NCBI GenBank assembly: GCA_020635075.1
Contig: JACKAM010000004.1
Coordinates: 248,001-312,000, forward strand
Source: Pseudobdellovibrionaceae bacterium
GTDB lineage: Bacteria > Bdellovibrionota > Bdellovibrionia > Bdellovibrionales > UBA1609
Reading direction: 5' to 3'
DNA length: 64,000 bases
Shown: positions 8,296 through 17,191 of the stretch, one piece after another
How the letters are laid out: every line of letters starts with the position of its first letter
How positions within the stretch are numbered: the first letter of the stretch is position 1
Position numbers and translations under genes: made by a program
Notes under the pieces: generated by a model
The model's database searches: none
The model's input: only the letters and a program-made list of their open reading frames with translations
What the model was told of the DNA's origin: nothing

Positions 8296-9306
8296 TTAGA
8301 GCTTGTAGATTTTCTCAGCGATTCTAATGCCATTTAAAGCAGCACCGACCCGCAAGTTATCGGCCACAATCCACATGATCCAGGTCAGAGGATCATGAAG
8401 GTCTTGATGCAGGCGACCCACATAGACCGGATCGGTCCCTGAACATTTGGCGGCCGTGGGGTAGTGGGAATCAGTGGGGTTGTCCCACACTTCAATGGCA
8501 GTTAAAGACTGAAGGGATTTAACCACTTCCTCGCGAGAGGCCTGTTTTTTCAGTGTCACCCAGGCCGCTTCCGCATGGCCATTGAGGGTGGGCACGCGAA
8601 CAGTGAAAGCGCTGACCTTGATATCTGCATCACGCAGGATTTTATTGGTCTCTTTCATGATCTTCATTTCTTCGCTGCAAAAGCCCTGATCATTAAAGCC
8701 ACCGATTTGCGGAATGCAGTTGTAAGCGATGGTATGAGGAAAGGCGCTTGGGGCCGGAGCGGGTTCGCCCGAGACCACACACCTGGTTTGGTTGAGTAGC
8801 TCCTCCTTGCCCGCTTTTCCGGCACCACTGACAGCCTGGTAACTGGCCACATGTACCTGGGAAATGCCGAATGACTCTTTAAGAGGGGCCAGGGCTAAAA
8901 CCAACTGAATGGTTGAGCAGTTAGGGTTGGCAATGACTTTTGGCAGCCCCGGTTTAGGCAGTAGATCTCCATTGATTTCTGGCACGACCAGGGCCGTATT
9001 AGGGTCCATGCGAAAGGCTGCGGAGTTATCGATAGCAAAGGCCCCGTCCTCAACAGCTTTGGGAGCCCACTCTTTGCTGATGTCGTCGCCCGAGGAAAAG
9101 AACACCAAATCAAGTCCCTTAAAGCAACCGGGCTCCAAGGTCGTACAGGTCCACTCCTGCCCATTGCAGATGACTTTCTTGCCTTTGCTGTCGTCACTGG
9201 CAAAGGGCTTTAGCTCTTTTAGAGGGAATCTTCGTTGTTCAATAAGGGAAAGGAACTCTTCTCCGACCATTCCGGTGGCGCCAACCACCCCGACACTGAG
9301 ACTCAC
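8296..9306 (-). CDS. asd: aspartate-semialdehyde dehydrogenase
   Basis: The 336-residue enzyme reduces aspartyl phosphate to aspartate semialdehyde, the branch point to lysine/diaminopimelate, threonine and methionine. The NADP-binding motif GVVGATGMVG is at the N-terminus, the catalytic cysteine is C130 (ANPNCSTIQ) and the general-base histidine is H244 (NGHAEAAW). It starts with GTG at 9306, preceded by AGGAGG, and that GTG overlaps the stop of pssA (GTGA), suggesting translational coupling. Pairing with a phospholipid gene is unusual. Confidence 0.96.
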   Translation of the reverse strand: MSLSVGVVGATGMVGEEFLSLIEQRRFPLKELKPFASDDSKGKKVICNGQEWTCTTLEPGCFKGLDLVFFSSGDDISKEWAPKAVEDGAFAIDNSAAFRMDPNTALVVPEINGDLLPKPGLPKVIANPNCSTIQLVLALAPLKESFGISQVHVASYQAVSGAGKAGKEELLNQTRCVVSGEPAPAPSAFPHTIAYNCIPQIGGFNDQGFCSEEMKIMKETNKILRDADIKVSAFTVRVPTLNGHAEAAWVTLKKQASREEVVKSLQSLTAIEVWDNPTDSHYPTAAKCSGTDPVYVGRLHQDLHDPLTWIMWIVADNLRVGAALNGIRIAEKIYKL

Positions 9307-10175
9307 AAATCCTCCTCAACCTCCTCGTGGAGGTCATCTTCTTCGGCATAGGGGTCATCCTCTTCAAACTCCGGAAGGCGCTTTTTGATGGGGCGACCGA
9401 GGCGGAGGATGCCAAAAACGGCGCCTAGGATAGCATAAGTCAGAAATAAGACAAACAGCATGACTTCAGGTCGAATGGCAATCAGGGCCAACATAAAGAC
9501 GCCCAGGACTAGGTAGGTGAAGGGTAGACGCTGTTTGAGATCGATGTCTTTGAAGCTGCGGTAGCGAAAGGTGCTGACCATGACGAACCCCAAAAGAAAG
9601 GTCATGGCAAGGAGCCAGGGGCTTCTATAAGCCACCAACTCCAAATCCTGAAAAGCCAGGACCGAGGAGGCCACAATACCAGCCGCCATCGGGATGGGTA
9701 AGCCCTGGAAATAGGCCTTTTCAATGATGTCCTGCTGGACATTAAAGCGGGCCAAGCGAAGGGCACCACAGGCGACAAAAAAGAAAGCCGCCAACCAGCC
9801 AATGCGGCCAAATGGTTGGAGGGCCCACAGAAACAGCAACAAACTTGGGGCAATACCAAAACTGACCAGGTCACAAAGCGAGTCGTATTCGGCCCCGAAC
9901 TCGCTGGTGGAGTGGGTGAGGCGGGCCACGCGGCCATCCAACAGGTCGAAGACGGCCGCCGCGACAATGGCGTAGGCGGCATAAGGGAAATTACCCTTAA
10001 TGGCATAGATAATGGCAAAAAAGCCAAAGAACATATTCATTGTGGTGAGCAGGTTAGGGAGCACATAAATGTGCATCGTGAGCCGGCGTCGGAACCTCTT
10101 GGTTCTTTGATTTAGTTTTTTGAAGCGTTTACGTTCGCCGCCCATTGGATCTCTATCTCCACTCAAGGAAAACAT
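9303..10175 (-). CDS. pssA: CDP-diacylglycerol-serine O-phosphatidyltransferase
   Basis: A 290-residue inner-membrane enzyme that joins CDP-diacylglycerol and serine to make phosphatidylserine, the precursor of phosphatidylethanolamine. The CDP-alcohol phosphotransferase signature is complete: D77, D80-G81-R82, A84-R85, G94, D98, D102. About eight hydrophobic segments follow a basic N-terminus. A highly acidic C-terminal tail (FEEDDPYAEEDDLHEEVEED) is an addition to the core. The ATG at 10175 lies four bases after the upstream gene's stop, with GGGGGA in front; ATG 10145 is an alternative. Confidence 0.92.
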   Translation of the reverse strand: MFSLSGDRDPMGGERKRFKKLNQRTKRFRRRLTMHIYVLPNLLTTMNMFFGFFAIIYAIKGNFPYAAYAIVAAAVFDLLDGRVARLTHSTSEFGAEYDSLCDLVSFGIAPSLLLFLWALQPFGRIGWLAAFFFVACGALRLARFNVQQDIIEKAYFQGLPIPMAAGIVASSVLAFQDLELVAYRSPWLLAMTFLLGFVMVSTFRYRSFKDIDLKQRLPFTYLVLGVFMLALIAIRPEVMLFVLFLTYAILGAVFGILRLGRPIKKRLPEFEEDDPYAEEDDLHEEVEEDL

Positions 10176-10179
10176 CGAA

Positions 10180-10815
10180 TTAAAATCCCCCAAACAAATA
10201 AAACAGACCCCACAAAAAGGTGGAGCTGACGATTGGGAAGGTGAAATTGTCATCGAGCTTGAAAATCGGGATTAGCTCAGCAAAAGCACCAACCAAACCG
10301 GAGAGGATACTGACGATCAAAATCCGATCTGTCATCATATTGTGTGAAAGATAATAGGTGGCGGCGATCAGGGTGCAACACACGAAAGCAGCCACAAATC
10401 CCTGAAGGCTCTTTTGCCCGATGATCTTATCCCGTCCGTAGAGGACCCCCACATATCCAGCTAAGGGGTCAGCCATGGCCAAAAACAACAGGGCCAGGGT
10501 GACGATGGTTTTTGGGAACAGGAACATGACAATAAAGGTCCCGCTCAAAAGATAGGTTGTTCCCGCCAGGGCGTTGCGCTCATGTTCGCGCATAATTGGA
10601 TGAAAGACCGACATCAAGACTTGATTAACGACCGGGAAATAGCCTCGCAAAATATCCAGCACGATGAACAGGCAGGCAGAGAAGGTCATTAATTGCAGAG
10701 CCATGGCTCGACTAACGTTGTGGTAGACCACCAAAATAAAAATGACTCCAGTGAAGTGCCAAATCTTACGAGCCAAATGCACATCAGACCGCTGTTTTAG
10801 TTGGTGATGACTCAT
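10180..10815 (-). CDS. dolichol/phytol-kinase-family integral membrane protein (SEC59/VTE5-like)
   Basis: A 211-residue, mostly hydrophobic protein with about six membrane spans. The segments HLARKIWHFTGVIFI and MADPLAGYVGVLYGRDKI followed by GQKSLQGFVAAF match the CTP-dependent lipid kinase/cytidylyltransferase-like family (dolichol kinase, phytol kinase, Dgk1). Known members phosphorylate a lipid alcohol using CTP. Its position right before pssA suggests a lipid substrate such as diacylglycerol, but this is inference. The ATG at 10815 was preferred to an upstream TTG at 10884. Confidence 0.8.
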   Translation of the reverse strand: MSHHQLKQRSDVHLARKIWHFTGVIFILVVYHNVSRAMALQLMTFSACLFIVLDILRGYFPVVNQVLMSVFHPIMREHERNALAGTTYLLSGTFIVMFLFPKTIVTLALLFLAMADPLAGYVGVLYGRDKIIGQKSLQGFVAAFVCCTLIAATYYLSHNMMTDRILIVSILSGLVGAFAELIPIFKLDDNFTFPIVSSTFLWGLFYLFGGF

Positions 10816-10880
10816 TTCCAAAGGTTGCTCCTGGTTAGTAATCCGGCCCTTTTCCGGCACTGAACTGTTACCGTTCAGGT

Positions 10881-10896
10881 ACAACTAAATAGTTGT
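10881..10896. promoter_or_regulatory. small inverted repeat ACAACT-AAAT-AGTTGT in a divergent promoter region
   Basis: Six-base arms flank a 4-base spacer, followed on the plus strand by TTTT. A second inverted repeat (CTGAAC/GTTCAG, 10860-10878) abuts it. Both lie in the 242-base region between the divergent genes at 10815 and 11058. They could be operators; the stem is too short to call a terminator. Confidence 0.3.
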
Positions 10897-11057
10897 TTTT
10901 ATTAGATTTTCCCAGACTTATCCGGCTGGCCGTCAAATCCTTTTTAGAGCTTTTTTAATTCCTTGGCTAGTAAAACATAAGTCCTGCAATTTCAAAGGTT
11001 TACCCCATGCTCTTTTGGTCCAAGCGTTGCAATCTATTTGGTCGGAGGACTGCGTCT

Positions 11058-11885
11058 ATGTGTTTTCGGCGAGTTATCGCATTCATCTTAAGCCTGATAT
11101 TGAGCCAGGTGGCTCATGGACAGGAGCGTCATGTGGCCAAAGTGGTCGGTGAGCACTGGGGTTATTTGCCCACAATTGCCGAGGAGCGTAATTTACGGGT
11201 GGTGGAAATGGTCCTGATCGATGATCCGACCCGAAAAGCGACCCCCCTTAACGAGATCATTTTTGATGAAGAACTAAGTAAGGAATTCCGCCTGCGCTAC
11301 GAAATGCAGTTTGGCCGGACTGAGGTCGAGCAGAACCTCAACGCCCCGAATCAGTATCAAACCTACGAGTACGCGACAGGAGTTAGAGTGACTCCAGAGG
11401 AAGATGTGGAAAAAAAGCAGGCCTATGGCGATTACATGATTCGTCGTCTGGCTGAACATCACGTCGATCAATATGCGAAGTCTAGTCCCAATCTTAGACC
11501 CGTTTATGAGCTTAAGGAGAGAGTGAGTAATGTGAATCTTGAGGTCCGCAAGGGTTATAAGGTGAAGCTGCACTATTCATTGAGCGGAAATTATGTGGAC
11601 GTCAAGGTGGACAATCCCTATGAGGTTGCCACCCAGATCACATTGCAAATGAACGAGGAATCCTTTGGCCCCACCAGCGTGAGTGAGACCATTGTTTCCG
11701 TGGGTTACCCTGTGACCAAGTCCATTTCTGTGGGTTCGTACTACACCGTCAATGCTGGTGCCTTTTCACTCGCGGGATACAAGGTTCTCAAAGACAATCT
11801 GTCCACGTCCATTACCGGCTCCACCCATTTGGCGGACGCCGACAAAGAGTCAAAAATAATTATTGGCTTTACCTGGTCACAGTAA
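11058..11885 (+). CDS. exported protein of unknown function
   Basis: A 275-residue protein with a signal peptide (hydrophobic residues 5-18, cleavage near VAHG-Q). The mature part is soluble and alternates charged helix (up to about residue 165) with beta-rich sequence to the end, closing in an aromatic strand (IIIGFTWSQ). The C-terminal third could be a small barrel-like or periplasmic beta domain. The ATG at 11058 has GGAGG 9 bases upstream; the in-frame ATG at 11007 has none. It converges with the gene at 11869 with a 17-base overlap. No family recognised. Confidence 0.7.
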   Translation: MCFRRVIAFILSLILSQVAHGQERHVAKVVGEHWGYLPTIAEERNLRVVEMVLIDDPTRKATPLNEIIFDEELSKEFRLRYEMQFGRTEVEQNLNAPNQYQTYEYATGVRVTPEEDVEKKQAYGDYMIRRLAEHHVDQYAKSSPNLRPVYELKERVSNVNLEVRKGYKVKLHYSLSGNYVDVKVDNPYEVATQITLQMNEESFGPTSVSETIVSVGYPVTKSISVGSYYTVNAGAFSLAGYKVLKDNLSTSITGSTHLADADKESKIIIGFTWSQ

Positions 11886-12402
11886 GGGGGTCTTGTTCGC
11901 GGACGATGACAAATTCAGAGTGAATTTTGTCACCTTCTTCGGTTTCCCAGATCAGGCGAACTTGGTTTTTCCCCTTGGCGAGGTAAATATAGTCTGAAGT
12001 GAAAAGGTTGGATTCGGGAACAAAAACCGTGGCCAAAAACCCATTGGTTTCATTGATAATATCGGGCACTCCGAACTTGCCATCTTTGGGAGACTTGGCC
12101 GGACAAAGTCTTCCCACAAGACGCAATTGCCGGGCCTGGGTTTGGTGTTCCAGCAATTGCCCATGGGTGATGCATTTCAGCTCCAGTGTTTCGGTCTGGC
12201 CATTGATCTTGTTATCCGCCGAGGACTCACTAATATTAATCGAGCTGGCGGGGGCTCGGCTTTTGTCGCCGGGAGCCTGATTGTCTGCCAATTGTGGTGG
12301 GCGGAGGGTGGCCCAAGTGATAAGCCCCAACACTCCAACAAGAGTGAATGTGACGCCTAGAAAGTGCACTTGAAAGGTTTTGTGAGCCATCGCGAAACTC
12401 AT
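11869..12402 (-). CDS. single-span membrane-anchored periplasmic protein
   Basis: A 177-residue protein with one N-terminal transmembrane helix (about residues 13-31, VHFLGVTFTLVGVLGLITWA) and a periplasmic part. A serine/alanine-rich linker leads to a beta-rich domain (residues 70-177) containing two cysteines (LKCITH, RLCPAK). The domain's shape (VRLIWETEEGDKIHSEFVIV) resembles an Ig-like fold. It follows the gene at 12502 by 99 bases on the same strand. Start at 12402 or the ATG at 12390. Function unknown. Confidence 0.65.
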   Translation of the reverse strand: MSFAMAHKTFQVHFLGVTFTLVGVLGLITWATLRPPQLADNQAPGDKSRAPASSINISESSADNKINGQTETLELKCITHGQLLEHQTQARQLRLVGRLCPAKSPKDGKFGVPDIINETNGFLATVFVPESNLFTSDYIYLAKGKNQVRLIWETEEGDKIHSEFVIVREQDPLTVTR

Positions 12403-12501
12403 CGGAGTCTCGCAAGCAAGCCTTTAGTTGTGTCGGATTGAGACAGGCCTTAGGACCGAGGGCAGCCAAGGTTCAACAATTAAGGGGCTAGTCTTGCAGG
12501 T

Positions 12502-13206
12502 TTACTTTTCGTCCGCGCCTTCTTTTTTGCTTTTGGCCTCAGACTCGGCTTCAGCCTTGGCCTTGGCGGCAGCCCGTTCGGCTCTCTTCTTGGCTCGGGC
12601 TTCTTCGTCTTTTAGGATAGCACCGGCCGTGGTGGATGGGCTTTTTGTGTTATACATACTGCGAAGTTTTCTTTCGTTAGCCACCTTTTCCGGAATCTTG
12701 ATGTTGGCGTCGCGGATTTTGGTGATGAGGGTTTTGAACTCTTCTTTGTGTTCCAGCTCCGGACGGATTTCGCTCATCAGGTTTTCCAATATAAACAAAG
12801 CTGTCCCTCGATACACCACGGGCAATTTATCGTTGGCAATGGTGCGGATCGACTCATCGGAGACGCTGGAAAGCGTGTCTTCAAAGGCGCTGAAGTTGTT
12901 CAGCTCGGAACGTACAATGGGTAGGAGTTTGGACACCATGTTGTCTTCATTAGGACGAGAAAGAATCAGCTTCAAAGTGGTGCGCAGGATCTCAATGGCT
13001 TCCCGGTCGCCTTCTTCGTCGGCCCCTTCAGCTTGCTTTTCCATGGAGACTTTTTTGGCGCTCATCACCCGGGCTTTCACCTCGGTGAGCATTTCGTCGT
13101 AGTCGCGGATTTGCAGCTCGCTGTACTTGAAATTTTCGGCCGAGACCCCCAAGGATAACAGAAAGCTAATTGCAAACGGAAACAGCCAGTTGATTGAGCG
13201 AAGCAT
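12502..13206 (-). CDS. exported alpha-helical protein with charged C-terminal tail
   Basis: A 234-residue protein with a signal peptide (cleavage near VSA-E), then an almost wholly helical mature domain. The last ~40 residues are a lysine/alanine/glutamate-rich single helix (AKKRAERAAAKAKAEAESEA), a likely coiled coil or peptidoglycan/LPS-facing tail. The ATG at 13206 has a GGAGGGG site. It is divergent from the DsbA-like gene. No family recognised. Confidence 0.75.
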   Translation of the reverse strand: MLRSINWLFPFAISFLLSLGVSAENFKYSELQIRDYDEMLTEVKARVMSAKKVSMEKQAEGADEEGDREAIEILRTTLKLILSRPNEDNMVSKLLPIVRSELNNFSAFEDTLSSVSDESIRTIANDKLPVVYRGTALFILENLMSEIRPELEHKEEFKTLITKIRDANIKIPEKVANERKLRSMYNTKSPSTTAGAILKDEEARAKKRAERAAAKAKAEAESEAKSKKEGADEK

Positions 13207-13390
13207 TGGTGCCCCTCCATGTAGTGCTATTAAAAAGTTAAGTGGAAGTGCTCACCCCATCAAGATCGACTTTAGTCTTTGACATACAGCAGCCAGTCAG
13301 ATGGTGGATAAATTTTTCCTCTGCCACTGTGTGGTCATCTGTGACACAATTGATGAGCTTAAAGACTCTATCTTAACCAGGAGAAGACCC

Positions 13391-14176
13391 TTGAGAAACC
13401 TTGCCCTCGTCCTTTCTGGATTCGTTATTACCGTATTGGCCTTCAGCTGTACGCCATCCCCATCACAATTGAAAAAGGCGGTTGAAGAAAACCCCGATAT
13501 CGTTTTTGCCGCCATTGAAAAGGACCCGCAGAAGTTTATTGAGGTGGTGAACAAGGCTGCTCGTGAAGCCCAAATGAAGGGCCGCGAAAAGGAAATGCAG
13601 GAAGAGCGCGACCGTATGGAAGCCGAATTCAAAAACCCAAAGAAGCCAGAAATTGGCGACAGTCGGGTGATATTCGGCGCCAAGGATGCTCCGGTGACAA
13701 TTGTTGAATACTCAGACTTTCAGTGTCCCTACTGTCAGCGCGGTTATAACACGATGAAAGAGGTATTGAAGGCCTATGAGGGTAAAGTCCGAGTGATCTA
13801 TAAACACCTGCCTTTGGACTTTCACCCCATGGCGGAGCCGGCGGCCAGGTATTTTGAAGCAATTGGACTTCAGAGCCCGTCTAAGGCTGAAAAGTTTCAT
13901 GATGCTGTGTTTGAGGACCAGCAGTCTTTGGGTGCTGAAAAGGGGGACTTCCTGGATAAAATGGCCAAGAAGGTGGGCGCAGATATGGGTAAGCTGAAAA
14001 AGGATTTGGAGAGCGAGGCCGTAAAGGGAATAATTGCTGCTGATATGGCGGAAGCTCGCAAGTTTGAATTTTCTGGTACTCCCGGCTTTTTGGTGAATGG
14101 CGTTTCTCTTAAGGGAGCCTATCCCCTTGATGAATTCAAGAAAATCATCGACCGTCACCTGGGTGAGAGTAAGTAA
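13391..14176 (+). CDS. DsbA-family thioredoxin-fold lipoprotein
   Basis: A 261-residue thiol oxidoreductase-like protein. It starts with TTG at 13391, supported by AGGAG seven bases upstream and by the lipoprotein signal that then begins the protein (lipid on C20, AFSC). Residues 25-90 are a helical charged stalk. The thioredoxin-fold domain has the redox motif C112-P-Y-C115 and the cis-proline loop GTPGFLVNG. Known relatives (DsbA/thioredoxin-like clade with an N-terminal helical region, as in BdbD/ScsC) form or isomerise periplasmic disulfides. Many nearby exported proteins are cysteine-rich. A terminator follows. Confidence 0.88.
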   Translation: MRNLALVLSGFVITVLAFSCTPSPSQLKKAVEENPDIVFAAIEKDPQKFIEVVNKAAREAQMKGREKEMQEERDRMEAEFKNPKKPEIGDSRVIFGAKDAPVTIVEYSDFQCPYCQRGYNTMKEVLKAYEGKVRVIYKHLPLDFHPMAEPAARYFEAIGLQSPSKAEKFHDAVFEDQQSLGAEKGDFLDKMAKKVGADMGKLKKDLESEAVKGIIAADMAEARKFEFSGTPGFLVNGVSLKGAYPLDEFKKIIDRHLGESK

Positions 14177-14210
14177 GGACCGATAAGGTTTCTTGGATTA
14201 TGAGAGTTCA

Positions 14211-14238
14211 AAGCCCCCAGATGTTGGGGGCTTTTTTT
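14211..14238 (+). terminator. rho-independent terminator of the DsbA-like gene
   Basis: A nine-base-pair GC-rich stem (AAGCCCCCA at 14211-14219 with 14225-14233), loop GATGT, followed by seven T residues. It lies 34 bases after the stop, between converging genes. Confidence 0.92.
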
Positions 14239-14251
14239 ATTGTCCCGTCGA

Positions 14252-15010
14252 TTACAATTCCAGTTTCAAAGGTTGTCCGGTGTCGAGTTGAATGCCGGAT
14301 TTTTCGAGGCGGCAAGGGTAGGCACTGACAACCAGGCCCTGTTTGACAGCCTGTCGTAGAAGCTTGCCATACTCAGGGTCAATGTCGTCGGCGGGCGAAA
14401 ACACTAGGCAGTCCTCACGCTGAATAGTAAAGACGATCTCAGCTGAATGGCCTTGTATGATCAGCTCCATCAGTTCCTCCAAGTGCTTCTGGCCACGGGT
14501 GGTGACCGCATCCGGAAACAGGGCTCTGCCCCCTTCAGCTAAAGACACATTTTTGATTTCAACGAAGTGGAATTTACTGGTCATAAAATCCGCCATTGAA
14601 AGGCGTTTGGTGGGGCTGGGTGCACCGTCACGGTTCTCCCACAACACCAAATCAATGCGGGACTTATCTGAAATTTTAACTTCCCTTTGGCCGTTGTCCC
14701 AGTGTTCCCACCGCTTCACTTTGCCCGAGGTAAAGGCTTCCCACACCAGATCATTGCTGAGGCCTGTGTTGACTCCCACCCAACTGGTGGGGGTTTTGAT
14801 CATCTGCAGAGTGTACTTGAGCTTGCGGGCCGGGTTGTCGTTGTGGGTGACCCGGCAGGGCGCATTTTCCGCCAAGCAGCCTTTAAGGCTTCCGGTATTA
14901 GGCACATGGGCCACCACTTCGGGATCGTCTCCCCCAAGCTGAACATCAGCGAAAAACCGCTTATAGCGCTTCAGGAATTGGCCCTCCAGGACCGGCTCTG
15001 AAAATTTCAT
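14252..15010 (-). CDS. sfsA: SfsA-family DNA/RNA nuclease-like protein
   Basis: A 252-residue cytoplasmic protein of the sugar-fermentation-stimulation family. Diagnostic segments are KRYKRFFADV, AHVPNTGSLKGCL, SRIDLVLWE, FHFVEIKNVSL and FPDAVTTRGQKHLEEL. The D...E.K arrangement in the last three is a PD-(D/E)xK-type nuclease core. SfsA was first described as a maltose-regulon activator; its biochemical role is not settled. The ATG at 15010 has GGGAGG upstream. It converges with the DsbA-like gene. Confidence 0.93.
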   Translation of the reverse strand: MKFSEPVLEGQFLKRYKRFFADVQLGGDDPEVVAHVPNTGSLKGCLAENAPCRVTHNDNPARKLKYTLQMIKTPTSWVGVNTGLSNDLVWEAFTSGKVKRWEHWDNGQREVKISDKSRIDLVLWENRDGAPSPTKRLSMADFMTSKFHFVEIKNVSLAEGGRALFPDAVTTRGQKHLEELMELIIQGHSAEIVFTIQREDCLVFSPADDIDPEYGKLLRQAVKQGLVVSAYPCRLEKSGIQLDTGQPLKLEL

Positions 15011-15171
15011 AATCCCCACCTCCCTTGTCATGTCCTAGGGGTAAACCCGGGCATATGCAATCTTCCAGGGTTTGAATCATTTTGCGGGCCTGCGGTGCGC
15101 CGTGATGCAACCAGGCCCGATGAGTCAGGAGTTTGTAATATTTTATCAAGAGTTTTGTAAGGGTTCTTATT

Positions 15172-15200
15172 TTGACAAGGGGGGTTGTCGGGGTTATTGC
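15172..15200 (+). promoter_or_regulatory. possible promoter and GACAA-N6-TTGTC inverted repeat
   Basis: A perfect TTGACA (15172-15177) is followed at 17 bases by the weak TATTGC (15195-15200). The -35 box overlaps an inverted repeat GACAA/TTGTC (15174-15189, 6-base spacer). The arms equal those of the palindromes at 3177 and 4179, though with wider spacing. It lies about 35 bases upstream of the start at 15233. Confidence 0.3.
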
Positions 15201-15232
15201 AACTCATCTTGTTTGTCTATGTGGAGGCGCTT

Positions 15233-17146
15233 ATGAAAAAATTTGTTTGGATTGGGTTGGCAGCCTGTATGGGATTGGCTGGAACCGCAGGGGCGAGCGA
15301 GTCGGTATTGAGAAAAGGGAATCCTGTTATGGGTCCCGTTCAGCAGAGCTGCTCCGGAAACTTTGTTGAGGACAGTGTTGCTGCCTTTTGCGCCCTTTTT
15401 CCAGGAAATTTTTGTAGTTTCACTCGTCGTGACTGTCGGAGTTACAAGCGTCAACTGTTCACAGGAACCAAAATTGGCCCCTCTCCCAACAATAACCCAA
15501 ATGATTGGAATGGGATGGGCGGTTCTGGCGAAATAATGGCAGATGCTCTGCTTTGCACCCTACGGCAGACCCACCCAATGGGAGCAGGCACTATTCACAA
15601 AGATGTTGATGTCAATATTGGTTTAGGCACGGTAAAGGTGAGACACTCCTTCGAGTTCAAGAGCTTTGATCATCAGACTCAGAGATTTGAGGGACAAAGA
15701 CGAGTGTACTTCGAGATGCCAGTTCTAGGGAGCCTAGAGGCAATTACCCAAAATATTGTGGTGGAAAAGAGAACATATGGACTCGCTGGTCTTCCCCAGT
15801 CGGCGGGGAATCGCCCCATTTACTCCGCCTACGCCTTAGATGTATCCTCTCAGGAAAAGAACAAGCATTTAGAAATCATTCCACCGGCGATACCAGTACA
15901 CACCCCGATCGGCACCTTTAGTGCGCAGCCGAAGTTTGTATTCATGAACAACTCGATTGTGAGTGATGGCCCCTTTAACGGTGGTGCTGTGGATATTCCT
16001 CAGTTCTTGGGTGGAAACACGGTTCGGTTATTCGATATGTGGGGAGTGGATGAGGGAGTAATCCGCTCAGCAAAAAAGGTGACTCCGGCTAATCATGTAT
16101 CGTTGAGAAATGGTTGGAATTCTCAGATTGGAATTGGTTCCCGTGGACGTTTGGTAGGAGGAGAGGTGTGGCAGCCGGGAAGTGGTCCCCTTCTGGATCG
16201 GCCCGATTTGGACCTAACCAGACCTCGTTCTTCTGAGGAGGGAACCCCTTCTCTCTATGCCCGGGCTGAGGCCAAAGTCACTTTCCCAACCAATCCTTGG
16301 GATATCTTGCCATCCTGGGTCGCCAATATTCCCTTCCTGCGACCACCCATTATTCAAGTTTCCCTGACTCCATTGGTGGAAGCAGGGATGGGTGGTGAAC
16401 TGCTGATGTTTGGATCCGAGGGCAGTGATCTTAGAGAACATCAGGAGTTTCGGATTACGCCCTATCGGGCGGCAAACGCGGGCCTGGCCATGAATGCTAC
16501 AGCCGAAGCATCGTTTAGAATTGACGCTGGATTTAGGTTTAAGTTGGAGGTTGGACTGCCCTGGCCGGTCGGTGACAAGACCTTGGTGGACATCAACAAG
16601 ACGATCCCTATTCCAATTACGGGAGACAGAGCCCAATCACCTCAGACGATGGCAACAATTTGGTCAACCGGTGGTGAGTATCCGGAGTCACTTGATTTGT
16701 GGCAGAGCTTGAAGGGTGACCATGTTGGTCCTGTCCAAACAGGCCAGGCCCTCAAGGCTTGTTTATCCGTGCCCTCACAACAAGTGACGCCATCGAAGGC
16801 CAAAGAGCCTGAACTGGGAGATCCGGCGGATCTGTTTAAAGCGGATCTCTGGCATTGCAATATCTGTGTGGTGACGGAAAAGGCTGATTACTATGGAGAC
16901 GATCCAAATCATCCGGATCCTGTTCATATTCCGAGCTACAAAGCAGTCCTCCTTCCGGCCGTCCAACCCCCGAGTTACAACTGCGCTTTCACGTACAAAA
17001 GCGGCTGCTTCGAGCTCTGTAAGTTTGATAAAGAAACAGGTAAACTGAATCGAGTTCGCACAGTCCAGCAAATCGCAAGTGGAATGCCAGCGGATCATCC
17101 TGATAAGAAGTTCATGGAGCAGTGTTCTTACGACCCCCCTCATTAA
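15233..17146 (+). CDS. large exported cysteine-containing protein of unknown function
   Basis: A 637-residue protein. A signal peptide (MKKFVWIGLAACMGLAGTAG, cleavage near GAS) is followed by a cysteine-bearing N-terminal segment (SCSGNF, AFCALF, NFCSF, RDCRSY), a long beta-rich middle and a C-terminal region with paired cysteines (CNICVV, YNCAFTYKSGCFELCKF, EQCSY) that suggests disulfides. The ATG at 15233 has GGAGG six bases upstream. Base composition is slightly more A+T-rich than neighbours. No family recognised; probably periplasmic or outer-membrane/surface. No terminator seen downstream. Confidence 0.75.
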   Translation: MKKFVWIGLAACMGLAGTAGASESVLRKGNPVMGPVQQSCSGNFVEDSVAAFCALFPGNFCSFTRRDCRSYKRQLFTGTKIGPSPNNNPNDWNGMGGSGEIMADALLCTLRQTHPMGAGTIHKDVDVNIGLGTVKVRHSFEFKSFDHQTQRFEGQRRVYFEMPVLGSLEAITQNIVVEKRTYGLAGLPQSAGNRPIYSAYALDVSSQEKNKHLEIIPPAIPVHTPIGTFSAQPKFVFMNNSIVSDGPFNGGAVDIPQFLGGNTVRLFDMWGVDEGVIRSAKKVTPANHVSLRNGWNSQIGIGSRGRLVGGEVWQPGSGPLLDRPDLDLTRPRSSEEGTPSLYARAEAKVTFPTNPWDILPSWVANIPFLRPPIIQVSLTPLVEAGMGGELLMFGSEGSDLREHQEFRITPYRAANAGLAMNATAEASFRIDAGFRFKLEVGLPWPVGDKTLVDINKTIPIPITGDRAQSPQTMATIWSTGGEYPESLDLWQSLKGDHVGPVQTGQALKACLSVPSQQVTPSKAKEPELGDPADLFKADLWHCNICVVTEKADYYGDDPNHPDPVHIPSYKAVLLPAVQPPSYNCAFTYKSGCFELCKFDKETGKLNRVRTVQQIASGMPADHPDKKFMEQCSYDPPH

Positions 17147-17191
17147 TTGGGGAGTGGGTCGCAAGAGGGGTTATAAGGCCAGTTTTGCGGG

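Noticed and set aside
13279..13312. TTGACA with GATAAA as promoter of the DsbA-like gene
   Set aside because: The spacer is 22 bases, too long for sigma-70; no other -10 box fits.
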